Shown here piece after piece: positions 44,903 through 54,287 of a DNA stretch of 64,000 bases. The position numbers and the translations under genes were made by a program. The stretch's first letter is position 1, and each line of letters begins with the position of its first letter. Under the pieces are notes generated by a model. The model saw nothing but the letters and a program-made list of their open reading frames with translations, did no database searches and was not told the origin of the DNA. The stretch comes from Candidatus Tokpelaia sp. JSC188 (GTDB taxonomy: Bacteria > Pseudomonadota > Alphaproteobacteria > Rhizobiales > Rhizobiaceae), in the NCBI GenBank assembly GCA_003331065.1, contig QENB01000001.1:248001-312000 (forward strand). Direction: 5' to 3'.

Positions 44903-45805
44903 TTAACGTGCATCAACCGGTTGAAATTTACTTTTATCTTTTTCCGGTGAATGTAGATATTTGAAAAAAACCGAATCCGGAGACAGAATCATTGGTACAT
45001 TCCTGATCTTCTTATAGGCATTTATAGAACGCCAGAATGCGTAGAATTCCGAATCTGATGCTACCGTATCACGAAAAATACGAATACGCTCAGCCTCTCC
45101 TTCCCCACGCAAAATTTCTGAGTCACGGGTTGCTTCTGCAACAATTTCCTCATATTCACGATTGGCTTCAGCAACAATACGATCCTTTTCTTCACGACCA
45201 CGGGCACGTAATCGCTCTGCTACAGCATACCGCTCCTGTTGCATCCGCTCAAACGTGCGTTGCGAAATAGCCTGTGTCAAATCTGTCTTACGGATGCGTA
45301 CATCAACAATTGTAATACCAAGAGATCTAGCATCAGACGAAATTTGCCTCTGTACCTCACGCATCATATTGCTTCGTGCTGATGATAAAGCATCGCTGAA
45401 AGCGCGCTGACCGTAAACAGCACGTAATGCATCATCAAAACGCGGTGCAAGGTTAATTTGCTCAGCCATAGCTGGATGACCAGAAGAAACTGTCTGTAGA
45501 AAAAGCCGAGCATCTGTAATGCGATAGGTGAAAAACGCATCAACTTCATAAAATGCTCCACCCCGAACTTGAACTGTTTTTGTTGGAAGATCATAGCGAT
45601 GCATCCGATCATCAACAATGATTATCTGGTCAATAAATGGCAACTTGAAATAAATCCCTGGCTCTGAATCTACCCGGATAATCTTCCCAAGCCTCTTTAC
45701 AGCAAGTTGCTGTCTCGGATACACAATAAAGACGGAAAGCCAAAATGCTGTGATGATAAAAGAGCAAGTCCAAAGAGTAATAATCCAAGGCGATCGGTTC
45801 ATCAT
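44903..45805 (-). CDS. hflC: HflC, SPFH-domain modulator of FtsH
   Basis: Inner-membrane band-7 protein forming the HflKC cage around FtsH; 300 aa. One N-terminal membrane helix (ITLWTCSFIITAFWLSVFIV) precedes the SPFH domain (YPRQQLAVKRLGKIIR, YRITDARLFLQ), then a long coiled coil with ARGREEKDRIVAEANREYE. ATG 45805 sits in a TGATG overlap with the hflK stop. In several rhizobia degP lies directly downstream of hflC; here serB follows instead, convergent after 40 bases. Confidence 0.95.
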   Translation of the reverse strand: MMNRSPWIITLWTCSFIITAFWLSVFIVYPRQQLAVKRLGKIIRVDSEPGIYFKLPFIDQIIIVDDRMHRYDLPTKTVQVRGGAFYEVDAFFTYRITDARLFLQTVSSGHPAMAEQINLAPRFDDALRAVYGQRAFSDALSSARSNMMREVQRQISSDARSLGITIVDVRIRKTDLTQAISQRTFERMQQERYAVAERLRARGREEKDRIVAEANREYEEIVAEATRDSEILRGEGEAERIRIFRDTVASDSEFYAFWRSINAYKKIRNVPMILSPDSVFFKYLHSPEKDKSKFQPVDAR

Positions 45806-46884
45806 CAATTTTCCTTCACTGAATTAGGATTACGCATGATTTCATTTAAGAGCAGATGGGACACGGGAGTCCCTCCTCCTGATTTATCAAGAATAATTTT
45901 ATCAGGTGAGGAAAGCATTTCTTCAATCGCTTCTAAATAAAGACGGAAACGTGTTATCTCAGGTGCTGCCCTTGCTTCTTTGGCCACGGAAGAAAATCGC
46001 TGCGCTTCACCATGAGCTTCTTCTACAATGCGTGCTTTGTAAGCGGCAGCAGCTTCACGAATACGCGAGGCTTCACCATTGGCTATACCACGTTTTTGTG
46101 CACGCTCTTGATTGCCTTGCTCGATCGCACGATTACGTTCCTGCTCTGCCTGCTGGACAGAGTTAAAAGCCTCAGCCACCTCATGTGGTGGTGCAGCTTC
46201 CGTAATAGAGATACGTGTCACATCAATACCCAGCCCATATTTGTTGAGAGTTGACTGGATAATCGATAATACTTCTGAAGCCACAATCTCACGCTGATCA
46301 CGGTAAATATCATCGGCAGGACGTCGACCCACCACCTCTCGCATGGCGCTTTCTGCAACCTGCTGAATTGTGCCTTCCTGGTCATTGACGTTAAAAAGAT
46401 AGGCTGTTGGGTCAATAATGTAATAATAAACTGAAAAATTAACATGGACAATGTTCTGGTCACCCGACAGCATGAGTCCGTCCTGTTCGCGAATACCGAT
46501 CGTTGCTGTCTGCTCTGTTCGGGGAACTTTACGATAAGTATCGATTGGCCAAAAACGAAAGTGTAGTCCTTCCGTTACGATACCTTCCTTTGGCTTTCCA
46601 AAACGTAGTTCAATAGCCTGTTCATTTTGTTGAATAACATAAAAACTTTGAAAAACCCAGAAAATGGTAATAATAAAAATTACTAGGAGAAAAATTCTTT
46701 TGCTGCCAAATTGTTTTAACTGCTTCTGTCTTTGACGCAAAATCTGACTTATATCAGGTGGAATTGATTTTGACCCGCTATTGTGTCTTCTTGATGGCCA
46801 TCTACGATGATTTTTATGATCATCATAATTACCCCATGGGCTTTCATTATTATTTCCGCTATCATTCTGATTGTTCCAAGGCAT
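45805..46884 (-). CDS. hflK: HflK, SPFH-domain modulator of FtsH
   Basis: Partner of HflC, 359 aa. Gly/Asn/Pro-rich cytosolic N-terminus, one membrane helix (IFLLVIFIITIFWVFQSFYV), SPFH domain (IQQNEQAIELRFGKPKEG, GLHFRFWPIDTYRKVP), then the coiled coil EQERNRAIEQGNQERAQK. ATG 46884. Translationally coupled to hflC. Confidence 0.95.
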   Translation of the reverse strand: MPWNNQNDSGNNNESPWGNYDDHKNHRRWPSRRHNSGSKSIPPDISQILRQRQKQLKQFGSKRIFLLVIFIITIFWVFQSFYVIQQNEQAIELRFGKPKEGIVTEGLHFRFWPIDTYRKVPRTEQTATIGIREQDGLMLSGDQNIVHVNFSVYYYIIDPTAYLFNVNDQEGTIQQVAESAMREVVGRRPADDIYRDQREIVASEVLSIIQSTLNKYGLGIDVTRISITEAAPPHEVAEAFNSVQQAEQERNRAIEQGNQERAQKRGIANGEASRIREAAAAYKARIVEEAHGEAQRFSSVAKEARAAPEITRFRLYLEAIEEMLSSPDKIILDKSGGGTPVSHLLLNEIMRNPNSVKEN

Positions 46885-47062
46885 ATCTGATCTCGTTTTT
46901 CTACCAATTTTATTATCACCCGTTTATAGGCATGGCATTAGCCTTCAACGTAATGCAAAGAGATTCTCTGAACTTTTAGTAAATTTATGCAAAAAATAAG
47001 ATTCTTAAATATTCACATATGCGTATTTTGATAATACGGATAATTCCGTACTTTCTAAATCT

Positions 47063-47578
47063 TCAGTATAGATTCGATTCATAGACAGAATAACGGGTTG
47101 GATGACTGTCTTTCTTACTTGCAGGCACCATTTCTGATAGGGCTAGTCGCCATTTTTCAAGATCAAAAATAGGGAAATAGGTATCTCCTTCCAGTATTGC
47201 CAAAATTTCTGTTATGTGCAATCTTGCGGCAAAAGGTAGCGCTTCTCTGAAGATTTCACCACCACCAATGACGAAAATTTCGTCTATATTCTTTTTCTTC
47301 GCTTCTCTCTGCGCAATAGCTTGTCCTTCTTTAAAAGAGTAAGCAATTATTGCCCCATTGGCCCTGAAACTCCTATCACGTGTAATAATGATGTTCAAGC
47401 GATTTGGTAGCGGTCTGGCAATCGAATTCCAAGTTTTACGTCCCATAATCACAGGTTTTGATAATGTTAGTGTTTTAAAGCGTTTTAAATCAGTTGAAAG
47501 GCGCCAAGGCATGGCATTATTATGACCAATAACACTATTTTTGCCAACAGCAGCAATGAGAGAAAGAACAACATTCAT
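47063..47578 (-). CDS. folA: Dihydrofolate reductase
   Basis: NADPH-dependent reduction of dihydrofolate generated by ThyA; 171 aa. [33 protein letters not shown] with the acidic active-site Asp, [19 protein letters not shown] and [15 protein letters not shown] are all standard. ATG 47578 overlaps the thyA stop (ATGA); the frame extends to 47644 inside thyA without family support. Confidence 0.96.
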   Translation of the reverse strand: MNVVLSLIAAVGKNSVIGHNNAMPWRLSTDLKRFKTLTLSKPVIMGRKTWNSIARPLPNRLNIIITRDRSFRANGAIIAYSFKEGQAIAQREAKKKNIDEIFVIGGGEIFREALPFAARLHITEILAILEGDTYFPIFDLEKWRLALSEMVPASKKDSHPTRYSVYESNLY

Positions 47579-48369
47579 ATTGCTATAGATGCCTTGATAT
47601 GAGAGGCTGCTACGTATTTTTCCAAAAAAAAATCTTCGTAACAAAAAGCAAAAAGATTATTTACTTGCTTATTAATTTTCATAATAGGTAATGGTCCTGG
47701 TTTGCGGGTGAGTTGTTCATATGCTTGATCAAAATGATTGGCGTAAAGATGCACATCGCCAAGTGTATGAATAAATTCACCTGGTTTGAGATTGCATACT
47801 TGTGCAATCATCATAGTCAATAAAGCATAAGAGGCAATATTGAAAGGTAGACCTAGAAATATGTCAGCTGAGCGTTGATAAAGCTGGCAGGATAATTTGT
47901 CTCTAGCTACATAAAACTGAAAAAGACAATGACAAGGTGGCAAAGCCATTTCATCCACATCAGCAGAATTCCAAGCGGAAATAACCATCCGACGAGAATT
48001 TGAATTTGTTTTAATCATATTAATTAGATTGCTAATTTGATCAATATGATGACCATTGACTGTTGGCCATGAACGCCATTGATAACCGTAAATAGGACCA
48101 AGATCACCATTTTCATCGGCCCATTTATTCCAGATTGAGACTCCATTCTTGTTGAGCCAAGCAATGTTGGTATCGCCTTTTAAAAACCATAATAATTCAT
48201 AAATAATGGAACGTAAGTGCAGTTTTTTGGTTGTTAGAAGTGGGAATCCTTGAGTTAAATCAAATCTCATCTGGTAGCCGAAAATAGAACGCACGCCCGT
48301 GCCTGTGCGATCTGGTTTATCAACGCCGTTTCTCAAAACACAAGAAAGAAGGGTAAGATAATTTCTCAT
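47575..48369 (-). CDS. thyA: Thymidylate synthase
   Basis: Makes dTMP from dUMP using methylene-tetrahydrofolate, the product of the FolD/GlyA pool; 264 aa. Start [33 protein letters not shown], catalytic Cys in [33 protein letters not shown], and C-terminal IKASIAI, close to the family's terminal sequence. Coupled to folA downstream. Confidence 0.97.
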   Translation of the reverse strand: MRNYLTLLSCVLRNGVDKPDRTGTGVRSIFGYQMRFDLTQGFPLLTTKKLHLRSIIYELLWFLKGDTNIAWLNKNGVSIWNKWADENGDLGPIYGYQWRSWPTVNGHHIDQISNLINMIKTNSNSRRMVISAWNSADVDEMALPPCHCLFQFYVARDKLSCQLYQRSADIFLGLPFNIASYALLTMMIAQVCNLKPGEFIHTLGDVHLYANHFDQAYEQLTRKPGPLPIMKINKQVNNLFAFCYEDFFLEKYVAASHIKASIAI

Positions 48370-48544
48370 AACTTATTCTATGTTTGATTTAGGTTATTAT
48401 CCAGTAAAATTTGCTATTGACTTAATTATTTTGGATCTAATCTCCCTGCCATAGATGTCATTTTTTAAATGATAGACTATCAATTAAGTGTAAAAACTTT
48501 TGTATTTGATTGGTAAATAGTATATTCTGGCAGAGTTGGTTTTC

Positions 48545-48838
48545 TAACTATAGTAATAAACTGGCGACGGAATAAACCTATTGGACCCGGGGGCGGTGCC
48601 CGGCGCCTCCACCTCAGTGTGGCTTGTAAGCCGCCTTGAGGTGGGGGCGAAATTAGGATTGACAAGGGTGTAAAGGTCGTTTTTTACTCGGCATTGTACC
48701 ACCGTTATCGGGCTTATGAATAGTTGCAAACGACAACTATGCGGAAGCTCGTCTCGCTGCTTAAATAGTGGTGTGATTGCTTCAATTTGAGTCTTGCTTC
48801 GTCGCAGGAGTAAGCGGGGTCCGAAGGCACCTGGCAAC
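48545..48838 (+). ncRNA. ssrA: Circularly permuted two-piece tmRNA (ssrA)
   Basis: Rescues stalled ribosomes by trans-translation. The acceptor piece comes first: GGACCCGGG-GGCGGTG-CCCGG-CGCCTCC with A and CC at 48611-48613, where the T-loop is the non-standard GGCGGTG. A ~29-base intervening segment follows. The coding piece begins GGGGGCG at 48643-48649, which pairs with CGCCTCC (48604-48610) as the 7-bp acceptor stem, then GGATTGACAAGGG. The tag frame 48726-48764 starts with resume codon GCA and encodes ANDNYAEARLAA then TAA. Outer ends are approximate. The terminal A of CCA is not encoded (CCT). Confidence 0.93.
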
Positions 48839-49014
48839 AGAAGCCTTCATCATTTTCCACATCTTAGAAATTATTTTTTTTGCTATTCTCCCTTGTGGCA
48901 TGAATCCGCATTCTATAAAATTCTGGTTGGCATAAAAATGCATTTTATGTAAAATTCTGTTTATTAAGTGATGCGAAAACTAAATATATCCACTTTTTAG
49001 GTTAAAAAATCCAA

Positions 49015-49473
49015 ATGACTCATAATCAAATATGCTACAAGCATCTTATTCAAGATGCGCTGCGCGATGTTATCCGCAAAATATTAGCGGATGTAGTAAG
49101 AAAAGGGCTGTCAGGTGATCATCATTTTTTTATCAGCTTTCTTACTAATATGAGAGAAGTAAAAATTTCTTCCAAACTTAAGAAGCGCTATCCCCAACAG
49201 ATGACAATTGTGCTACAACACCAGTTTTGGGATTTACAGGTGGAGCATGATTATTTCCAAGTAAAACTTTCTTTTGATGGAATTCCTGAAAAGTTAATTA
49301 TTCCTTTTTCTTCGATTCTGGCTTTTTGTGATCCAACAGCTGCTTTTAAAGCAACATTTGAGATACCTAAAATTACCGAGCACACTGATCTTAATAATTC
49401 TGAAAAGATCGTTGATATTAAAAAGAAAATTGCGGATGTAATCTCACTGGATGCATGCCGAAAGAACAAGTAA
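49015..49473 (+). CDS. sspB: SspB-family ClpXP adaptor
   Basis: Alphaproteobacterial SspB delivers ssrA-tagged proteins to the ClpXP protease; 152 aa. N-terminal YKHLIQDALRDVIRKILADV, then HHFFISFLTNMREVKIS and QMTIVLQHQFWDLQVEHDYFQ; the central LIIPFSSILAFCDPTAAF is characteristic of the family. The C-terminal ~25 residues, basic with IVDIKKKIADVISLDACRKN, would contain the ClpX-docking tail. It lies 177 bases downstream of the tmRNA gene on the same strand, a neat functional pairing. Confidence 0.92.
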   Translation: MTHNQICYKHLIQDALRDVIRKILADVVRKGLSGDHHFFISFLTNMREVKISSKLKKRYPQQMTIVLQHQFWDLQVEHDYFQVKLSFDGIPEKLIIPFSSILAFCDPTAAFKATFEIPKITEHTDLNNSEKIVDIKKKIADVISLDACRKNK

Positions 49474-49900
49474 CAATGCCTAATGATTAAATTTAACGAC
49501 CTGCCCAATAAATACTTAGAATTCCTAAGCGTTAATGCTTGATGCCATGGTTATACGATATCTCTTGCTGTGACAAGTTAGACGGGTTACAGCATCATAA
49601 AAGATGGTCACCCGGAAGATATCAAAAGTTTTTTATTTAAGAAATCTTTTCAGTAATACATTAATTTTCTTTTCTTGCAATACAAATTGTTGAAAAATTG
49701 ATATGAGATTTTTTCAACATCTTTATTGATTAACAATACCAATATGGTCTATGCAAAACCGATACTTTAGAAAACAACTTTAAAACTTCCGATCTTAATT
49801 AGCAAAAACAAATTTTTTCAATCTTTTCGTCCATACTACAATCTACACTACAATACAATAGCTTATCATACTTAATGTAAGGCATAATGAGAGAACATGC
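49474..49900. other. 427-base intergenic region
   Basis: AT-rich, no gene recognised. Short T-rich runs near 49680-49720 (TTGAAAAATTGATATGAGATTTTTTCAAC) form an imperfect inverted repeat with long loop but no convincing terminator. Confidence 0.35.
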
Positions 49901-50995
49901 ATGAAATATTTTAATGATAATGAAATTGATATGGATTTAAAAACCACTAACAAACTAACAGAATTTTCTTCTATCAGCATTCTGAAACGCGACGTTTTTT
50001 CCGAAATACATCTTGGATTTTTTGTGAATACTCCAGAAATACAGATTATTCGGCGCATTGCTACCGCATCCCCATGGTGGTCACGCCCCCTTGCCTGGTG
50101 CTTGCTCAAACGTGAAATCCACACCTTGAAAAAGCTAAAAGATGTGAAAGGTGTTCCGCAACTAATTGCTGTTGATCAACAAGGGCTTTATCGTTCTTGG
50201 ATAGAAGGGACACCACTACACCTTGCAAGGCCTGCTACGCCTGGATTTTATCGCAGTGCCCATAAAATTCTGCAAAACCTCCGCCGTCTTGGTATAACTC
50301 ATAATGACCTTGCAAAACCACAAAACTGGCTGATGACTCCAGAAGGAAATGCCACTTTTATCGATTTTCAGCTCGCAAGTGTCCATAAAGATCGTGGTGC
50401 GCTTTACTGCTATTTTGCTTATGAGGATTTTCGTCATCTTATCAAGCAGAAAAATAGCTTTGCCCCAAATCTAATGACTCCAACGGAACAGCGTATTCTA
50501 AAACAACGGTCATGGCCATCAAATCTTTGGCTTGCGACAAGCAAGAAGATTTATAATTTTTTCACTCGCACGGTTTTTAACTGGTCGGATGGTGAAGGCA
50601 CAGGCGATCGTCTACAAAATCAAGGACCGAAAATTAGGAAACTTCTCATTAAAAATAATAATATCCATGACATTGCTATAACGCTTTATTCGCTGCCAGC
50701 AAAAGGGGTAGGACTTTATATGTTTGTTGAAACAAACAATCTTGACGAAAAAGCAATACGTATCCTTTTATGTGGATACAAGGTTGAATTAATTCAACCG
50801 GTACAGATTTTACCCAGGTACGCAGATGGTAACATACGTAAGGATATCCTGCAGCTTATTGCCATGAACCAAATGATAGAACTAGACAATTTGCTGATAC
50901 GTGAACCAGAACTTGCTGATATTATAAAACCTATTGTTGCTGACAGGCTTAATTTCACCGATCGGCGGCTCAACGAGATTGAAAAAAATCAATGA
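49901..50995 (+). CDS. Kinase-fold protein with acyl-CoA-synthetase-like C-terminal segment
   Basis: 364 aa. The N-terminal ~230 residues look like a small RIO/ABC1-type Ser/Thr kinase: KREIHTLKKLKDVKGVPQLI, RSWIEGTPLHLARP, catalytic-loop HNDLAKPQNWLM and a metal-binding IDFQLAS in place of DFG. The C-terminal ~110 residues (IALYSLPAKGVGLYMFVE-like segment, then QILPRYADGNIRKDILQLIA) resemble the C-terminal subdomain of AMP-forming acyl-CoA synthetases, though the catalytic Lys pattern is not clear. No glycine-rich P-loop is obvious. Similar proteins exist in rhizobia with unknown substrate. Isolated, with decayed uvrD downstream. Confidence 0.7.
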   Translation: MKYFNDNEIDMDLKTTNKLTEFSSISILKRDVFSEIHLGFFVNTPEIQIIRRIATASPWWSRPLAWCLLKREIHTLKKLKDVKGVPQLIAVDQQGLYRSWIEGTPLHLARPATPGFYRSAHKILQNLRRLGITHNDLAKPQNWLMTPEGNATFIDFQLASVHKDRGALYCYFAYEDFRHLIKQKNSFAPNLMTPTEQRILKQRSWPSNLWLATSKKIYNFFTRTVFNWSDGEGTGDRLQNQGPKIRKLLIKNNNIHDIAITLYSLPAKGVGLYMFVETNNLDEKAIRILLCGYKVELIQPVQILPRYADGNIRKDILQLIAMNQMIELDNLLIREPELADIIKPIVADRLNFTDRRLNEIEKNQ

Positions 50996-51141
50996 CATAA
51001 TTCTATTGTTAGACAATTTTCGCATTAATTCCGGTAAAAGCACCATTTCGTGATTAATGATTGATACCTTTAACGGTACTCTTTTTTCTAAAGCAGTAAA
51101 TTGAGTGTATGGTGCACCGAACTTGATACAATCTTCAAAAC

Positions 51142-52523
51142 CTCAATTCAGATCAACGAGAATCTATCCTGAAAATAGAGGGGCTGCTGTTTCTCTTGCT
51201 ATCTAGAGGCAGGAATAGGCAAAACCCGAGTACTAACCACACGTATTGCTTATATACTCTCTCTCAATTTTTCTTACCTAAACCAGATTCTAGGTATTAC
51301 AGATAGCCCATAAAGTGAGAACACGCACGAGTCATTTTTTAAAAACGAACAATATTATCAATTTAATAAGCTCATCTAAGGCTAAAGTTTTTTGTAAAAA
51401 ACGCCTAGCTAAGGCACATCATTTTGTAATGACGACCAACAGCTGGAAAAAGTGTGTACTCACTCCCAGCCAGATATCGAAAAAGAATGCCTAATCCTTC
51501 GGAAATATCCGAGAGCATGAGATTTAGAGGCCTATCGAGAGCGTTTTAAAATTCTGAATGCCTATAATTTCAGCAATTTACTTTTTCCTCTCAATAATAT
51601 CCAGTTCATGTTACTCGAGACTCAAACGAAGGAGTTCATATCATCTGATATAGAATTATATAGTCGTACTCTTAACAATATTGCCCTAGTACACACATTT
51701 TTTTAGATGGTTGCAGAAGAATATTTTACGAATTCATTGAGCCTAAATCATCGTGTGATTGGCGGTCTGCGCTTTTGTAAGCGTCTGGAAATTCGCGATG
51801 CGATTACTTATCTACGCTATTTTGTCACACAACCAGCGGATGGCCTTGCTTTTGAACGTATCATCGACACGATAAACCGCGATTTTGGTAATGACTATCC
51901 GGTAGATCCAAAATACAGCTCGAAAAAGTGAAAATATTCCGATGCTTGTTTATGCAGCAAAGCTGATTGAGACAAGTGAACTTAACAGAAACCTTACGCA
52001 TTGCAAAAAGTAGCAGAAAATTTCCAGCACTGATGTAATATACATAACACTACACGCTTAATTGGCTGAAATGATTCTCATAGAATCCAGCCATATAAAC
52101 AGGTAGTAAGATGATCGTTCAGATCAATGATCTCATCGGCTCAAAAATCTAAAAGAATTTACTTGATTAATAGAGAAGGTTTAAAAACCTACACGACTTT
52201 TTAAAACATATCTTTACTGGTCATTGAATAGCTATAATTCTCTGTCACTCCGCTAATGGGGTTTGAATTGGAATTGGAAATAGTTTTTTACCTGATTGTG
52301 GAAAAAGCCCATTGCCACATTAGCACCCCCTACATGAAAATTATAGCACTTTAAACTCAAAGAAGCAAAGCGCGCCTAGCGCTTATCCTATGTCGAGCTA
52401 ACACGATCTAGGAAAAATTTGCACATATCATTTGTCTTGAAACGGATGAATACACAGCTGATGGTAATCTACCATTCTCTCTCGTTTTCTTGATGAACTT
52501 CCGGAGCGCCATGTGGAGAGGTG
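51142..52523 (+). pseudogene. uvrD: Decayed DNA helicase II (uvrD) relic
   Basis: A string of UvrD/PcrA motifs in all three plus frames, interrupted by stops and shifts, without the room for a full ~2.2 kb gene. In order: LNSDQRESILKIEG (51142), the broken Walker A EAGIGKTRVLTTRIAYI (51206), ERFKILNAYNFSNLLF near 51540, HRVIGGLRFCKRLEIRDA and DGLAFERIIDTINRDFG (51750-51890, inside the only sizeable frame), IPMLVYAAKLIETSELN (51939), LAEMILIESSHI (52060), SHRLKNLKEFT (52135), NLHDFLKHISLLV (52190), motif VI-like RLSYVELTRSRKNLHI (52385-52430) and SRFLDELPERHVER then TGA at the end. Each matches consecutive parts of UvrD as I know the family. Internal segments are missing. No functional helicase can be produced here. 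Confidence 0.88.
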
Positions 52524-52814
52524 ATCAGCGGCATTAACTTTTACCAATGAACACAATCGTATGAAAACGAATAGGAAATACACTGCGCATATTGAGCGCA
52601 TTGATTATGGTAAAAAAACCAAAGCATACTATTGACATATAGTGTCATTTCTGTAGCAAATTGTCTAGCACATGATAATTACGCAATTTACTATTCTGAA
52701 TAGCGCACAGGTCATCCGTTATATACACTATTTAAGTTATGGTATTTTTCCATTATTCTAATTATTGTTTTCATTTTAAATGAATATTCTTAGACAAAAT
52801 AGATATCTAGAATT
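52524..52814. other. Spacer between the uvrD relic and the Sco1 gene
   Basis: AT-rich 291-base stretch. It may include further decayed uvrD 3' sequence, since intact UvrD continues beyond the LDELP motif, but I cannot align it. Expected to contain the promoter of sco1-prmA. Confidence 0.35.
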
Positions 52815-53402
52815 ATGAAAAAAAAATACATTAAACAAGCCTTACAGGTCATTGTCTTAACAGCTTTTTTTATCGCCTGTAGCATTATCTATGCACGATT
52901 GACACGACCTGGGCCACTGGGCGCTCCGTTCACTTTGATTGATTCGCGTGGAAGGGTCGTGACTGAGGCGGATATTCGCGTTAAACCAGCAGCTATTTTT
53001 TTCGGCTACACGATGTGTCCAGATGTTTGTCCAACAACGCTTTTAGAACTTACAAATTGGCTGGAAAAACTCGGATCTGATGCGGATAAAATCGGTGTAT
53101 GGTTTTTCACCGTGGATCCGGAGCGCGATACACCGCAACTTATGCATGAGTATATCTCAATGTTCTCAAATAAAATCATCGGTATCAGCGGTGATCCAAA
53201 AAAAGTTCATGCAGCCGTTCGATCTTTTAATATTGCCGCAGAAAAAATTGACAGCGGCGACGGCGATTACACTTACGATCATACGGCAGCAGTGCTTCTT
53301 TTAAACAAAGGCGGCTACCTGCGTAGTATCATTCCCTATCAGGAAAAAGATGAAATAGCCATTCAGCAACTGAAGAATCTTGCAGAAAGTGTGAATAAAT
53401 GA
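52815..53402 (+). CDS. SCO1/SenC-family copper chaperone
   Basis: Membrane-anchored thioredoxin-fold protein inserting copper into cytochrome c oxidase; 195 aa. An N-terminal helix (ALQVIVLTAFFIACSIIYA) anchors it to the inner membrane. Copper ligands are both cysteines of FGYTMCPDVCPTTL and the His of YDHTAAVLL; WFFTVDPERDTPQ is also typical. Start ATG 52815 with a weak ribosome site. Its stop overlaps the prmA start, so the two are co-translated. Confidence 0.93.
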   Translation: MKKKYIKQALQVIVLTAFFIACSIIYARLTRPGPLGAPFTLIDSRGRVVTEADIRVKPAAIFFGYTMCPDVCPTTLLELTNWLEKLGSDADKIGVWFFTVDPERDTPQLMHEYISMFSNKIIGISGDPKKVHAAVRSFNIAAEKIDSGDGDYTYDHTAAVLLLNKGGYLRSIIPYQEKDEIAIQQLKNLAESVNK

Positions 53403-54274
53403 ATTCAAAACAGCTTTGTTTGCATATTAGTGCGAAAAAGTTTGAAGCAGAAAGAATATACAGCTTAGCGGACGTCGAATTTGAAGATGATGGGTATCCG
53501 ATTGCTATTACTGAAATAGACGAATTGAATGCGATTTTTAAAGTCTCTATTTATGTTGACGAAGGTTTATTCAGCAAAACAGTAGAAAGGTTGGTGCAAT
53601 TAACTAATATTGATACCAAGCTTCTAAAGACCGAATTTCTACCTGATATAGACTGGGTACAGTACAGCCTTAAAAGACTGAAACCCATACGCATCGGGCG
53701 TTTTTTCATACACGGCGCTCATAATCGTAATAAGATAAAAACCAATGATCTCAGTATCGAAATCGAAGCAAACCAAGCATTTGGTACTGGTCATCATGGT
53801 ACCACGACAGGCTGCCTTGCAATGCTCAATTTAATTATACGACAAAAGAACCCACGTAATGTGCTAGATTTCGGAACAGGTAGCGGCATCTTGGCAATTG
53901 CGATGGCAAAATTGCGACTAGTGCGCGTATTGGCAACGGATATAGACCCCATCGCTACTCGTATAGCGCGAGATAATATCCGCTTTAATGGCGTATTCCA
54001 ATCTATCGATACTGTTACAGCTTCTGGCCTTCATCATCCGGAAATAAGAAATCGAATACCTTTTGATCTAATTACTGCTAACGTTCTTGCCTCTCCACTT
54101 ATGAAAATGGCGCCAAGTTTAGCGCGCACTTTGACGTGGAACGGTTCATTAATTCTTTCAGGTATTTTTGAGAGCCAACGTAACAAAGTTCTAGCGGCCT
54201 ACCGTACGCAAGGCATTTATCATTCTCAAAGCATTCATAGAGATGGATGGGTTACACTTCATCTCAAAAAATAA
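53399..54274 (+). CDS. prmA: Ribosomal protein L11 methyltransferase
   Basis: SAM-dependent trimethylation of L11; 291 aa. A GHHGTTTGCLAML loop that binds substrate, SAM motif I VLDFGTGSGILAIAMAKL, the acidic ATDIDPIATRIARDN, and the NxxxxP-type ITANVLASPLMKMAP catalytic region. The start overlaps the SCO1 stop as ATGA. Followed by the aminopeptidase gene after 13 bases. Confidence 0.95.
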   Translation: MNSKQLCLHISAKKFEAERIYSLADVEFEDDGYPIAITEIDELNAIFKVSIYVDEGLFSKTVERLVQLTNIDTKLLKTEFLPDIDWVQYSLKRLKPIRIGRFFIHGAHNRNKIKTNDLSIEIEANQAFGTGHHGTTTGCLAMLNLIIRQKNPRNVLDFGTGSGILAIAMAKLRLVRVLATDIDPIATRIARDNIRFNGVFQSIDTVTASGLHHPEIRNRIPFDLITANVLASPLMKMAPSLARTLTWNGSLILSGIFESQRNKVLAAYRTQGIYHSQSIHRDGWVTLHLKK

Positions 54275-54287
54275 GGATCCATACTTA

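Noticed and set aside
48544-48837. 97-codon minus-strand frame
   Set aside because: It lies entirely across the tmRNA gene and its composition follows the RNA structure; no protein family resemblance.
51707-51931. Apparent 74-aa gene
   Set aside because: It is the largest surviving fragment of the uvrD relic, not an independent gene.
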